From Methanogranum sp963676045 (GTDB lineage Archaea; Thermoplasmatota; Thermoplasmata; Methanomassiliicoccales; Methanomethylophilaceae), in NCBI GenBank assembly GCA_963676045.1, contig OY780938.1:682001-746000 (forward strand): DNA of 64,000 nt, written 5' to 3'. The notes beneath the pieces were generated by a model. That model was not told where the DNA came from. It was given only the letters and a program-made list of their open reading frames with translations, and did not search any database. The translations under genes and the position numbers were made by a program. This document shows, one piece after another, positions 30,172 to 38,409 of this stretch. Every line of letters starts with the position of its first letter. Position 1 is the stretch's first letter.

Positions 30172-30603
30172 ATGAGGACGGGTGCAACGGAGATGTCAGA
30201 TAGGAAGATAAGCGAGACTGGGGTGTATCAGAGTTCAAAATACGTACGTAAATCGGCAATTATCCTTATCATATTTGGGATCGCAGTTGCATTTACATCA
30301 TATCTAATATTGACAAATATGGATAACAACAGTAATGCACACATATTGATCATAATTGAAGTGGTAATGTTATCATTACTTCCGATAGTGTTGGGATTCT
30401 CAAATCTAATAATCCTCAAAAGGGCGAAAAATTTCGATGATTCCAATAATTCTGAGAGAACTGTGATCGTCAATTCATCATCCATGGACCCTTCGATCAA
30501 GTACATCTCATTCATCGAATACGAGCATGCATGCCCATCGTGCGGAACGCAATTGGATGATGATGCGATATTCTGTACAAAGTGCGGTACCAAACAAAAT
30601 TGA
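30172..30603 (+). CDS. Small membrane protein with C-terminal zinc ribbon
   Basis: 143 residues: two membrane helices (about 31-49 and 58-81), a polar linker, then a C-terminal zinc ribbon, CPSCGTQLDDDAIFCTKCG (two C-x2-C pairs). Such zinc-ribbon tails are common on archaeal membrane proteins of unknown function. An alternative start at 30193 (MSDRKISETG) is directly preceded by GGAG. A six-codon leader frame (ATG 30154, stop overlapping the 30172 ATG) is visible but may be chance. AT-rich. Confidence 0.6.
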   Translation: MRTGATEMSDRKISETGVYQSSKYVRKSAIILIIFGIAVAFTSYLILTNMDNNSNAHILIIIEVVMLSLLPIVLGFSNLIILKRAKNFDDSNNSERTVIVNSSSMDPSIKYISFIEYEHACPSCGTQLDDDAIFCTKCGTKQN

Positions 30604-30681
30604 TTTCTTTCAATTTTCAATAAATGCCATTTTAAAATGAATTATCAAAACCTATTTATCATTTACAAATACATCTGAGAT

Positions 30682-32346
30682 ATGTATCATCATTCTACCA
30701 AAAGAATTGATATGAGTCTCAAGGGTGTAAATGCTATGAAAACATATGATTACATAATAGTAGGAGCAGGAACATCAGGACCGGTCGTCGCATCGAGATT
30801 GAGCGAGGACCCGAAAATCTCCGTCCTTTTGTTAGAGGCCGGAGGAGAGAATACAAATGACGTGTCCAGGTCGCCAGGGGCATTCTATAACGTTTGGGGC
30901 ACCGAATACGACTGGCAATATGAGACGCAACCACAAAAAGGCCTCAATGGTCGCAGGATATACCAGCCGAGGGGCAGGGTCATGGGAGGTTCATCCAGCA
31001 TAAATGTCGGATTCTGGATGAGAGGCACAAAAGAGGATTACGACTCCTGGGAGGAACAAGGTGCCAAAGGATGGAACTTCGATAAAGCCCTCGAGATGTT
31101 CCATAGGATTGAGGATACCGATCTAGGACCGAGCAAGTACAGAGGTAAGGGAGGAATGCTTCGTCTTGAGGATTCAGCATACCCGACGGATTTCGTTCAT
31201 ACGATGTTGAAGGGATTCGAAGAGGCTGGATTCGGCGAAATAGGGGATTTCTCAGGCGAGGACCCATATCGCGCGGATGTTGTTCAGAAGTATTACATAA
31301 ACAATGTGAGGCACACGCCAGCAGATGCCTATCTTTCAGAAAAGATAAGGAAGAGACCCAATCTTACGATACAAACGAACACTTTCGTCCGTAAGGTCAT
31401 GTTCGATGGGGATGCGGCGATTGGCGTAGAAGTGGAATATCAGGGAAAGATACAAGAGATAAAAGCCAACAAAGAGATAATACTCTCTGCTGGCACATAT
31501 AATACTGCGCAATTACTAAAGCTGTCAGGCGTAGGTCCGAAGAAAGAACTTCAGGAATACAACATACCATTGGTAGCAGATGTTCCAGGTGTGGGCGAGG
31601 GCCTTAACGACCACCTCATGTTCAGTATGAGATTCATATCGCCGATCATGATACCTAATTCGATAATGGAGTTCTCAAGCAAAAACTCCATCGCACAATG
31701 GAGAAAGGACCGTACAGGGCCTGCTTGCTATTATCCTGGTGCGGCGGCAGGATTGGTATCCTCGGACGGCACCCATAATGGACCGGATTTCGAACTGATA
31801 TTCTATTACCTTCACGGCGCGAACGGTTCAGAGAAGGAATTCCATGATGTTAAGGACATAGCAGGCAAGAGCGGTTATTCGATACCTGTCATATTGATGA
31901 TCCCTAAGAGCAAAGGAAGATTATTGCTGGCCTCAGATGACCCTCATGATAAGCCGTTGATAGACCCCAATTATTTCGGAGACCCAGAGGATATGAAGCA
32001 CTTCATAAAAGGAGTGCGCTATGCCATGGGGATCATAAAGACCAAGGAATTATCCCCGTATACTGGAGCCATGCATCCTGCATTGGATGCTACTGATCAA
32101 GAGATAGAGAACGCGATACGCAACGAGGCAAGCACGGTATTCCATCCGGTGGGCACAGCACGCATTGGTGATCTTAAAAAGGACCCTATGGCAGTGGTGG
32201 ACTCGCATCTAAGGGTTCGCGGTGTCGAAGGGCTGCGTGTCGCTGATGCATCCGTCATACCGCATGTCAATCGCGGCCATACAATGGGGCCTGTAATGTA
32301 TGTGGGGGAAATGGCAGCTGAAATAATAAGATCTGAAAGAACATGA
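30682..32346 (+). CDS. GMC-family FAD-dependent oxidoreductase (choline dehydrogenase-like)
   Basis: 554 residues. The FAD-binding fold is near the N-terminus: DYIIVGAGTSGPVVASRLSE, then the GMC signature PRGRVMGGSSSINVGFWMRG. The active-site His pair is in the C-terminal region (STVFHPVGTARIGD and IPHVNRGHTMGPVMYVGE). It oxidises an alcohol with FAD, substrate unknown. The start at 30682 is about 27 bases after a TATTTATC box; internal ATGs at 30712 and 30736 are possible, the last directly before the conserved fold. GMC enzymes are infrequent in methanogens, so bacterial origin is likely. Monocistronic. Confidence 0.85.
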   Translation: MYHHSTKRIDMSLKGVNAMKTYDYIIVGAGTSGPVVASRLSEDPKISVLLLEAGGENTNDVSRSPGAFYNVWGTEYDWQYETQPQKGLNGRRIYQPRGRVMGGSSSINVGFWMRGTKEDYDSWEEQGAKGWNFDKALEMFHRIEDTDLGPSKYRGKGGMLRLEDSAYPTDFVHTMLKGFEEAGFGEIGDFSGEDPYRADVVQKYYINNVRHTPADAYLSEKIRKRPNLTIQTNTFVRKVMFDGDAAIGVEVEYQGKIQEIKANKEIILSAGTYNTAQLLKLSGVGPKKELQEYNIPLVADVPGVGEGLNDHLMFSMRFISPIMIPNSIMEFSSKNSIAQWRKDRTGPACYYPGAAAGLVSSDGTHNGPDFELIFYYLHGANGSEKEFHDVKDIAGKSGYSIPVILMIPKSKGRLLLASDDPHDKPLIDPNYFGDPEDMKHFIKGVRYAMGIIKTKELSPYTGAMHPALDATDQEIENAIRNEASTVFHPVGTARIGDLKKDPMAVVDSHLRVRGVEGLRVADASVIPHVNRGHTMGPVMYVGEMAAEIIRSERT

Positions 32347-32443
32347 TGATTGCTTGAACCCTTATCGATTCCAAACCCCTTACCTTTTTATGATAGCCGT
32401 AGGCCTTGATCGAATCTTTCCGTGGAATACGCAAGAAGGACTG

Positions 32444-32860
32444 TCACTTCTTGTTGCAATGGATACAATATCCTTTATGGACGCATATAGGATCGCCGCA
32501 TTCCTTGCAACTCCATTTACTTCTTTGCTCCTCTATGAAAAGGTCCATCCCCTCTTCTTTTATCCTTGTAAGGTTCTCGATCATGCTCATAGAATATTTT
32601 GTGGAATAGCGCTTATCGAGGTCCTTGAGTCTCCTGCAAGGGAACCTGTCGCATTCATAGCATAGCTTTGAATCATTTTCAGCTATGGTCTTGCAGTTCC
32701 TTATGATGCACTTTGTGCAGGAGACCGGCATCCCTTCATCAGACCCGTTACATCCGTGGCATCTGTTCTTATCGCGCTGGTATGCACTGCACAATGCGCA
32801 ATTCATCCCGCATGGAGCTATAAGCTGCCTGCACATTATCCGGTCTGAGAATTCTTCCAT
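32444..32860 (-). CDS. Cysteine-rich DUF3795 protein
   Basis: 138 residues with about 16 cysteines, in order: IAPCGMNCALC, C-x2-C near 36, CTKCIIRNCK, CYECDRFPC, then CKECGDPIC and CIHC at the C-terminus. This is the pattern of the DUF3795 family in anaerobes and methanogens; metal or Fe-S binding is likely but the function is unknown. It is convergent with the GMC gene. AT-rich inverted sequence (TTAATTTGAAAAATTAA) lies about 35 bases upstream of the ATG. Confidence 0.75.
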   Translation of the reverse strand: MEEFSDRIMCRQLIAPCGMNCALCSAYQRDKNRCHGCNGSDEGMPVSCTKCIIRNCKTIAENDSKLCYECDRFPCRRLKDLDKRYSTKYSMSMIENLTRIKEEGMDLFIEEQRSKWSCKECGDPICVHKGYCIHCNKK

Positions 32861-32939
32861 ATTGATCTGATTTCTTTTGTATTTTATGTTTAAAGAATTA
32901 ATTTGAAAAATTAATCCTCATTGTTTATCGAATCTTATT

Positions 32940-33131
32940 TTATTTTTTATATTTCTCAGACAACATCTGTCCGCCCGAGGATACGCTCTCCAACGGTAAT
33001 TCGTGGAAAAGGACCACTATCGATTCTTTTGATATCTTTGTGACCCTGCTGAACTCCTCTGTAAAGTTCTTGGCGATCTCGGCCTTCTTTGCATACTCCA
33101 ATGGGGCCACTTCGATTGTAATCACTGGCAC
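32940..33131 (-). CDS. 4-oxalocrotonate tautomerase family protein
   Basis: About 63 residues from a GTG at 33131. I chose this start because tautomerases need an N-terminal catalytic proline and this GTG is followed directly by CCA (Pro), so removal of the initiator Met exposes Pro1. GGAAGTGA lies just upstream as a ribosome-binding site. The ATG at 33173 would bury the proline. The remainder fits the family: PVITIEVAPL, then SIVVLFHELPLESVSSGG, with length near the 62-residue norm. Substrate unknown. Located before the arsenic island, same strand as arsR. Confidence 0.75.
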   Translation of the reverse strand: MPVITIEVAPLEYAKKAEIAKNFTEEFSRVTKISKESIVVLFHELPLESVSSGGQMLSEKYKK

Positions 33132-33307
33132 ATATTCACTTCCAAATATTCTGATGCTCATATCCGTTGACATGAGAACATCGATTTGATACGAATATAG
33201 GAATTGATAAAAGTTTCTAGGATACGATTAAAAGACGACCGATCGTATTCAGATATTCTGAATGCAACTTTGAAATCTATATCTGTTTCAATTGTCACAT
33301 GGACAAA

Positions 33308-33715
33308 TCATCTTTGGAATATCTGATCTGAGATTGACAATGTCTCTTTCCCAGCATCCGTAAGATTGTATATCCTCCATTTTTTCCTGGAAGAGTATGA
33401 TATGAGGCCAGCATCCTCCAGGATATTCAAATGATAGGATAGCTTGGAATCCGATAACTCCGTTATATCCTTGAGTATGCATGGACATAGGTCTGAGGCA
33501 GAGAGAGCAGAAAGTATCTGCAAGCGTATCGGATCTGAAAGCGCCTTGAACAACTTGACCCTCGATAACAATTCGACCTTACCAAGAGTGTGTCTCTTTA
33601 TATTATCCAGACCGCCGTTGGAACAGAGTATCTCTGTCATCTCTGACGGAAGATTTATCGAAGTGGAACAGCACTCTTCGTTAAGACCTTCCCCTTTTGA
33701 TGTCTCTTTATTCAT
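33308..33715 (-). CDS. arsR: ArsR/SmtB-family arsenic-responsive repressor
   Basis: 135 residues. A winged helix spans about 50-130 (KLFKALSDPIRLQILSAL, then SDSKLSYHLNILEDAGLI). Cys77 and Cys79 (DLCPCIL) sit at the start of the sensor helix like the CVC arsenite site of classic ArsR; an extra Cys15-Cys16 pair is in the N-terminal tail. It is divergent from acr3, with inverted-repeat operators between them, so it most likely represses acr3 and, through the same site, the arsP operon at 40.1 kb, releasing DNA on binding As(III). Confidence 0.88.
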   Translation of the reverse strand: MNKETSKGEGLNEECCSTSINLPSEMTEILCSNGGLDNIKRHTLGKVELLSRVKLFKALSDPIRLQILSALSASDLCPCILKDITELSDSKLSYHLNILEDAGLISYSSRKKWRIYNLTDAGKETLSISDQIFQR

Positions 33716-33780
33716 TTGAACTTGGATTGCCTCTTATCGATATAAAGACATTCCATTGTTCGATTTGAAAAATTATATAT

Positions 33781-33812
33781 AATGATATTATCATTTCAAT
33801 ATTATTTGAAAT
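33781..33812. promoter_or_regulatory. ArsR operator in the arsR-acr3 divergent promoter
   Basis: Two overlapping palindromes: AATGATA-T-TATCATT (33781-33795, perfect) and ATTTCAA-N6-TTGAAAT (33793-33812, perfect arms). They end 22 bases before the acr3 start. Read on the minus strand, the arms plus the adjoining GATA match the element before the arsP operon (40184-40203). Confidence 0.65.
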
Positions 33813-33834
33813 ATACATGGGGGAATAAATCGCT

Positions 33835-34941
33835 GTGACCGAAGTAAGTGGACATTTATCAGAAAGATTGCCATTCCTGAGCAGATATCTCACCATCTGG
33901 ATCTTTGCCGCCATGGCCTTAGGCATAGGCCTCGGCATATTGATACCTGGATTGGCCGATTTCATCGGATCATTGAGCATAGGTACTACATCCATACCCC
34001 TTGCCATAGGCCTGATACTCATGATGTACCCGCCTCTGGCAAAGGTCAGATATGAGGAACTCGGAAAGATCTCTCGCATGCCGGAGACCAAGAAGATGCT
34101 CTCGGTATCGATGCTTTTGAATTATGTCATCGGCCCATTCCTGATGTTCGCCCTTGCCTGGATATTCCTTCCCGACATGCCGGAATACCGCATAGGAGTG
34201 ATAATCGTAGGTGTCGCCAGATGCATAGCTATGGTACTTGTCTGGAATGAACTGGCCAAGGGTGACAACGAATATGCCGCCATATTGGTAGCGCTGAACT
34301 CCATATTCCAGATAATCATGTTCTCGTTCTACGTCTACTTCCTGGTTGCGGTCCTATCTGACATAATATCGCCTGGATCGGGAATTGACATCCAGATCTC
34401 CATAATATCCGTGGCAGTCAGTGTGCTTATCTATCTCGGCATACCTTTCTTCTCCGGTGTAGCTACAAGATACTTCCTTAGGCCTCGCATGGGGAAGGAA
34501 TGGTATGACGACAAGTTCATGCCGATCGCCGGAAAGATATCTCTGCTGGCACTTCTATTCACGATAGTCGTCATGTTCTCCTTGAAGAGCGACTACATAG
34601 TACAACTCCCATGGGATGTTGTCCGTATAGCGATACCTCTGCTTATCTACTTCATGATAATGTTCCTCCTTTCCTTCGGAATATCCATGAGGTCCAAATT
34701 CGATTATCCTCACGCGGCCACACAGTCGTTCACAGCCGCGAGCAACAATTTCGAGCTCGCGATCGCGGTTGCGATCGGTGTGTTCGGGATAAGTTCAGGC
34801 GTGGCTTTCGCAGCGGTTATCGGACCTCTGGTAGAGGTTCCAGTCATGATCTCGCTGGTTCATCTGTCCCTTTATTTCCAGAAGAGATACTATGATAGCG
34901 GAGGCCGCTTGATATCGAATAAAAAGGGTCAACCCTTATGA
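33835..34941 (+). CDS. acr3: ACR3-type arsenite efflux permease
   Basis: 368 residues, ten predicted membrane spans. Cys130 in VGVARCIAMVLVWNELAKGD is the conserved TM4 cysteine required for As(OH)3 transport in the BASS-superfamily Acr3 proteins; ALNSIFQ and the conserved Glu region near the C-terminus (GPLVEVPVMI) are present. It exports arsenite at the cell membrane. It starts with GTG; an upstream ATG at 33817 runs into a stop after three codons. First gene of the six-gene arsenic operon and directly downstream of the operator. Confidence 0.93.
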   Translation: MTEVSGHLSERLPFLSRYLTIWIFAAMALGIGLGILIPGLADFIGSLSIGTTSIPLAIGLILMMYPPLAKVRYEELGKISRMPETKKMLSVSMLLNYVIGPFLMFALAWIFLPDMPEYRIGVIIVGVARCIAMVLVWNELAKGDNEYAAILVALNSIFQIIMFSFYVYFLVAVLSDIISPGSGIDIQISIISVAVSVLIYLGIPFFSGVATRYFLRPRMGKEWYDDKFMPIAGKISLLALLFTIVVMFSLKSDYIVQLPWDVVRIAIPLLIYFMIMFLLSFGISMRSKFDYPHAATQSFTAASNNFELAIAVAIGVFGISSGVAFAAVIGPLVEVPVMISLVHLSLYFQKRYYDSGGRLISNKKGQPL

Positions 34942-34986
34942 TAAAGATCAAAAACCCATAATGAATGAAAAAAGAAGGTAAATGAA

Positions 34987-35613
34987 ATGGTTATCGAAGC
35001 TATTGATTTCTATGGTCTCTCGCCTGAGGATATAATCAAATATCTGCCGGGGAAGGACTGCGGAGGATGCGGATGTGCAGACTGCATGGCATTCGCGAAC
35101 GAACTTAGCAAAGGAACGATGAAAGCACAATCCTGCCAAGAACTGGCGGTAAGGATGATGGAATCGCTCGGAGGCCCTCTTTCCATAAGATTGGAAGTTC
35201 GCGAGGCCGATTATTCCATGAGCGTGATACCCGAGACGCTCATAGAGATAAATTCTCCCACGGCTGATTCCCCGGTGATAGTCACAGGGAACTGCACTGT
35301 AACCCATTATGTCCTCAAACTGATATTCAAAAATGCACCTGATGTCAGTCTTTGGATCGTGCCAACGGATACAAAGGGATTCACCATCGATCATGCTGCC
35401 ATAATGCGTGTCATGACGCCAGCCACGATAATGAAGGGACTTACGACATCTGGTATCGCCAATAAGGTGAACGGACGCACGATCATCATACCGGGGCTTT
35501 GCGAAGGCATAGAACGTCAGGTCGAGATGGTCACGAAATGGAAGACGGTGGTCGGTCCGAAAAGCGGTTTCGAACTTCCAGCGTATTTGACATTGGGCGA
35601 ATACAAGGATTGA
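34987..35613 (+). CDS. Miniature corrinoid iron-sulfur protein (CdhE/AcsC-like, no TIM barrel)
   Basis: 208 residues. Residues 10-50 carry a C-x2-C-x4-C-x16-C pattern (Cys25, 28, 33, 50), the spacing of the [4Fe-4S] domain of the CFeSP large subunit (CdhE/AcsC), with CMAFANELSKG following. Residues ~92-205 resemble the C-terminal cobalamin-binding domain of CdhE: SPVIVTGNCTVTHYVLK for the usual SPVLVT-x-N-F-x-L-T-Y, then TTSGIANKVNGRTIIIPG and WKTVVGPKSGFELP. The central TIM barrel (~250 residues) is absent. Second gene of the acr3 operon. A corrinoid-dependent redox or methyl-transfer role with arsenic is inference; a link to acetyl-CoA synthesis is unlikely from context. Confidence 0.75.
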   Translation: MVIEAIDFYGLSPEDIIKYLPGKDCGGCGCADCMAFANELSKGTMKAQSCQELAVRMMESLGGPLSIRLEVREADYSMSVIPETLIEINSPTADSPVIVTGNCTVTHYVLKLIFKNAPDVSLWIVPTDTKGFTIDHAAIMRVMTPATIMKGLTTSGIANKVNGRTIIIPGLCEGIERQVEMVTKWKTVVGPKSGFELPAYLTLGEYKD

Positions 35614-35631
35614 ATCAATTGGATTGATCAT

Positions 35632-36030
35632 ATGAAGATAGCATTCATCTGCGTACACAATTCCTGCAGAAGCCAGATAGCCGAGGCGATAGGCAATTCG
35701 TTATCGGATGGGAGTTTTACATGCTATTCTGCAGGATCTGAACCCTCGGGGTCCATTGACCCTGATGCTGCGCGTAATTTGAAGGATATGCTCGGAATTC
35801 AAATGACCGATAAGCAACGTCCTAAAACGATATCAGAATTGCCTCCTGTGAATATCGTGGTCACGATGGGTTGCGGTATAAGTTGCCCGTATATGTCATG
35901 CGAAAGAAGAATCGCATGGAATATTCCCGACCCAAAAGGCATGTCTGATCAAAAATACATGGAGGTCATTACCATGATTAGAGATAAGGTCGAAGAATTA
36001 TTGAATTCAGATCTTAAAATGAGGGTTTGA
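35632..36030 (+). CDS. arsC: Arsenate reductase, low-molecular-weight phosphatase type
   Basis: 132 residues. The P-loop CVHNSCRS (Cys7-x5-Arg13, with the extra Cys12) opens the protein, and a cysteine-rich segment VTMGCGISCPYMSC precedes NIPDPKG with the general-acid Asp. This is the thioredoxin-coupled ArsC layout with its relay cysteines; it reduces arsenate to arsenite for export by Acr3. The thioredoxin-like protein encoded two genes downstream could be its reductant. Eighteen bases after the mini-CFeSP gene. Confidence 0.88.
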   Translation: MKIAFICVHNSCRSQIAEAIGNSLSDGSFTCYSAGSEPSGSIDPDAARNLKDMLGIQMTDKQRPKTISELPPVNIVVTMGCGISCPYMSCERRIAWNIPDPKGMSDQKYMEVITMIRDKVEELLNSDLKMRV

Positions 36031-36033
36031 GAT

Positions 36034-36378
36034 ATGGCCAGTGTGATTGTGAATATGAGGGTTTGTGGAAAAACACATAGGATCACAACCAGTATGCGGG
36101 AAGATGGAGACATGGACATATCTATCGAATCGGATTGTCCCAAAGTAAAAGCCTATGGGGAACGTTTGAAGACACTATCGATAGTGGATATAACAGACAT
36201 GGAGGCCAGCAAGGTCAATGCCAAAGAGATGAGGGGGGACATGTCGTTGACCTGTCTCGTTCCAACAGGTGTCATGAATTCAGCCTGGTTGGAAATGGGG
36301 ATGCTTTCGAAAAGCATGGTCAAGAAGATCGAAAAGAACGACATTGTCTTCGTGAATGAGAAGGGCGAATTGCTCTGA
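36034..36378 (+). CDS. DUF6951-like protein, arsenic operon copy
   Basis: 114 residues, three bases after arsC. Three cysteines are shared with the paralogue at 49325-49657: VCGKTH near the start, IESDC in the middle and LTCLVP later; the C-terminal WLEMGMLSKSMVKKIEKND also matches. The family is a small, mostly methanogen and anaerobe group of unknown function that I recognise as DUF6951-like. The conserved cysteines suggest metal, arsenic or Fe-S binding. Its place in the acr3 operon gives the strongest functional hint. No membrane segment. Confidence 0.7.
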   Translation: MASVIVNMRVCGKTHRITTSMREDGDMDISIESDCPKVKAYGERLKTLSIVDITDMEASKVNAKEMRGDMSLTCLVPTGVMNSAWLEMGMLSKSMVKKIEKNDIVFVNEKGELL

Positions 36379-36484
36379 CGTCAAGATCATTTTTAAATCT
36401 AATATCGAGCCAGCAGATTGAATGGCCCCTGTACACATTTTTATTCTTTGAAGTTGATAACGAAAAATCATTGGGTGTATGTGA

Positions 36485-36787
36485 ATGGGATTATTCAGTA
36501 GAAAGAATGAGAGTAAATGCGAAGGTCAGACAAACGATGATGCCCATGTGAAAGTGCTTGGGACCGGATGTCTGAAATGCAAACAATTAGAATCGAACGC
36601 TAAAGAGGCAGTCAAGCTATCTGGAAAGAATTTCGAGGTCAGCCATGTGACAGACATCAACGAGATAGCCAGATATGGTGTTATGGTCACGCCTGCTCTT
36701 GTCATAGGCAAGGATGTGGTATCTGTGGGCAAAGTCCTAAGTACGCAGGAAATCATAGAACTTTTAAATAAAGGTGAGAAAAAATGA
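36485..36787 (+). CDS. Thioredoxin-like redox protein (TM0996 type)
   Basis: 100 residues. A short charged N-terminal tail (~20 residues) precedes the glutaredoxin-like fold VKVLGTGCLKCKQLE, with the C-x2-C redox pair, and the cis-Pro loop GVMVTPALVIGKDVV. Related to the second small thioredoxin at 38807-39064 (same TGC-x-KC and MxTPAL motifs). Likely reduces ArsC or another disulfide partner. A 106-bp gap separates it from the DUF6951 gene, and it overlaps the next gene by ATGA. Confidence 0.82.
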   Translation: MGLFSRKNESKCEGQTNDDAHVKVLGTGCLKCKQLESNAKEAVKLSGKNFEVSHVTDINEIARYGVMVTPALVIGKDVVSVGKVLSTQEIIELLNKGEKK

Positions 36788-37110
36788 CAAGGATGTTGGA
36801 GGATTTCTTTCCAGAATTCACAGAGATGCTGGATGACATGGATGATATGTATCGTGAAAAAAGATCCATAGACGAAAAAACGTACCAGTTCATATGTTTT
36901 GCATTATCCATAAAGTCTAGGAGTGCGCCGTGCGTAAGAAAGCATTTCAAGGGTGCCTTAGAAGCAGGAGCAACGGTCAAGGAATTGAATTACATATTGG
37001 CATTGGTGATGCGTGAATCGGCAGGTGCTGATGACTGTTGGACACATGATGTCCTTAAGGATTGGCAAGAGATCATAACTGGAAATGTAAAATGCGATTG
37101 CATGAAATGA
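36784..37110 (+). CDS. AhpD-like/CMD-family protein
   Basis: 108 residues, all helical, carboxymuconolactone decarboxylase fold: CFALSIKSRSAPCVRKHFKGALEAGATVKELNYILAL in outline, with a C-x3-H pair (Cys then His) typical of AhpD-like proteins but only one of the two CxxC cysteines. The C-terminus ends CDCMK, a possible metal site. Translationally coupled to the thioredoxin gene (ATGA). Role in the arsenic operon unknown; CMD proteins recur in arsenic gene clusters of anaerobes. Confidence 0.72.
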   Translation: MTRMLEDFFPEFTEMLDDMDDMYREKRSIDEKTYQFICFALSIKSRSAPCVRKHFKGALEAGATVKELNYILALVMRESAGADDCWTHDVLKDWQEIITGNVKCDCMK

Positions 37111-37133
37111 TCGTATCTCGTGTCCAATTTTAA

Positions 37134-37179
37134 ATTGAATATCAAAACAGAAAAAGAATTTATGCTTCTGATATTCAAT
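37134..37179. terminator. Inverted repeat between convergent arsenic genes
   Basis: ATTGAATATCA (37134-37144) and TGATATTCAAT (37169-37179) form a perfect 11-bp stem around a 24-nt loop between the 3' ends of the acr3 operon and arsM. It is AT-rich. A shared bidirectional terminator is likely; a regulator site is possible. Confidence 0.45.
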
Positions 37180-37280
37180 GAATTTTAATCATTTTGATCA
37201 CTATCATGAATCGACCATTGATCGAAATTCTTTATCTGATTTTTGAAAATTGATTGATTAAATGGTTTGTAAAAAGATTT

Positions 37281-38327
37281 TCAAATTTTATTGGCAACGA
37301 CCTTCAAACTTTCTACTGGGAGGCCTTGATATTGTATCTTGCTTATTTTTTTGTCTTCCAAAAAGTTATCTAGGTGGAATCCAGCTTGTTTTATCAGGTT
37401 CAGATAATCATCTTTGAGTATGGCCCCGCCAATACACCCTGTGATCAGGTCCTTGTCGTTTCTCTGTTCTTCGGTGAGCTCTTCCAATAGGACCATGTCT
37501 GAGATGTACATTTTGCCGTTATCTTTCAAGACCCTGTACGCTTCCTTGAAGACGTTCAGTTTATTCGGTACAAGGTTTATGACGCAGTTGCTCAGTATGA
37601 TGTCGATCGAGTTGTCATCAACAGGGAGTTCTTCGATGTCCCCGTATCTGAATTCCACGTTGGTAATACCATTTTCTTTTGCATTGCGTTCGGCCTTTTT
37701 TATCATCTCTGGTGTAAAATCAACACCGATGACCTTGCCTGAATTCCCAACACGACGGGCTGCAAGGAATGCATCCATGCCTGCCCCGCTGCCAAGATCG
37801 AGGACTACGTGACCTTCTTTGATATTGCCTAGTGCTCCAGGATTCCCGCATCCCAATCCCAGATTGGATCCGGGAAGGACCTTCAACTCATCCTCGGAAT
37901 ATCCTACGGATGCTGAAAGCTTGATGGGATCGTACGAATCGCTACAGCAACTGTTCCCACAACCACAAGGGACGTCTGATGCTGCGATCTCACCATATCT
38001 CTCCTTCACAGATTCTTTTACGAACTGTTCTCTGTCATATACGATACAGTCGCAATCGCAGTCCAATTCTTCGATACCGATCTTCATAAGAAGGGATCTC
38101 ATCTCTTCATCCTTTATGCTGTAGATGTTGTTCCTGCCACGTTTCGTGTTCTTGATTATGCCTGCTTCTGTAAGTATCTTGAGATGTCTGGATATAGTGG
38201 TCTGATCCTTATCGCTTATCTTATCGAAATTGCATGCGCAGTAATCTTTCTTTAGCAAGAAACCTACAATATTCAACCTGGTCTCGTCTCCCAAGGCTTT
38301 AAAGAATTTCGCATTTATTGGAATCAT
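37281..38327 (-). CDS. arsM: ArsR-ArsM fusion: arsenite methyltransferase with N-terminal repressor domain
   Basis: 348 residues. Residues 1-85 are an ArsR winged helix (FFKALGDETRLNIVGFLL, Cys30-Ala-Cys32 as sensor, TTISRHLKILTEAGII). Residues ~115-345 are ArsM: CGCGNSCC tract, SAM motif I VLDLGSGAGMD (175-185), and As(III)-binding cysteines Cys160 (LGLGCGNPG), Cys248 (LSNCVINL) and Cys298 (ITGCIGGAI). It methylates As(III) with SAM to methylarsenicals. A palindrome abuts the start codon, so the enzyme probably represses its own gene until arsenic binds. The cysteine-rich linker (Cys90-94) may add a metal site. Confidence 0.9.
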   Translation of the reverse strand: MIPINAKFFKALGDETRLNIVGFLLKKDYCACNFDKISDKDQTTISRHLKILTEAGIIKNTKRGRNNIYSIKDEEMRSLLMKIGIEELDCDCDCIVYDREQFVKESVKERYGEIAASDVPCGCGNSCCSDSYDPIKLSASVGYSEDELKVLPGSNLGLGCGNPGALGNIKEGHVVLDLGSGAGMDAFLAARRVGNSGKVIGVDFTPEMIKKAERNAKENGITNVEFRYGDIEELPVDDNSIDIILSNCVINLVPNKLNVFKEAYRVLKDNGKMYISDMVLLEELTEEQRNDKDLITGCIGGAILKDDYLNLIKQAGFHLDNFLEDKKISKIQYQGLPVESLKVVANKI

Positions 38328-38330
38328 AAT

Positions 38331-38360
38331 AATGTATGTATGTACATATATACATACATT
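38331..38360. promoter_or_regulatory. Operator palindrome in front of arsR-arsM
   Basis: An imperfect 30-bp palindrome with 11 matching outer bases per arm (AATGTATGTAT and ATACATACATT) begins three bases upstream of the ATG and covers the TATA-like centre. Its sequence differs from the acr3/arsP operator, so this fused ArsR likely has its own specificity. Confidence 0.6.
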
Positions 38361-38409
38361 ACTATGAATTTATGATTTTTTAAAGATAAATTTTCGTGTA
38401 TTGTATGAA

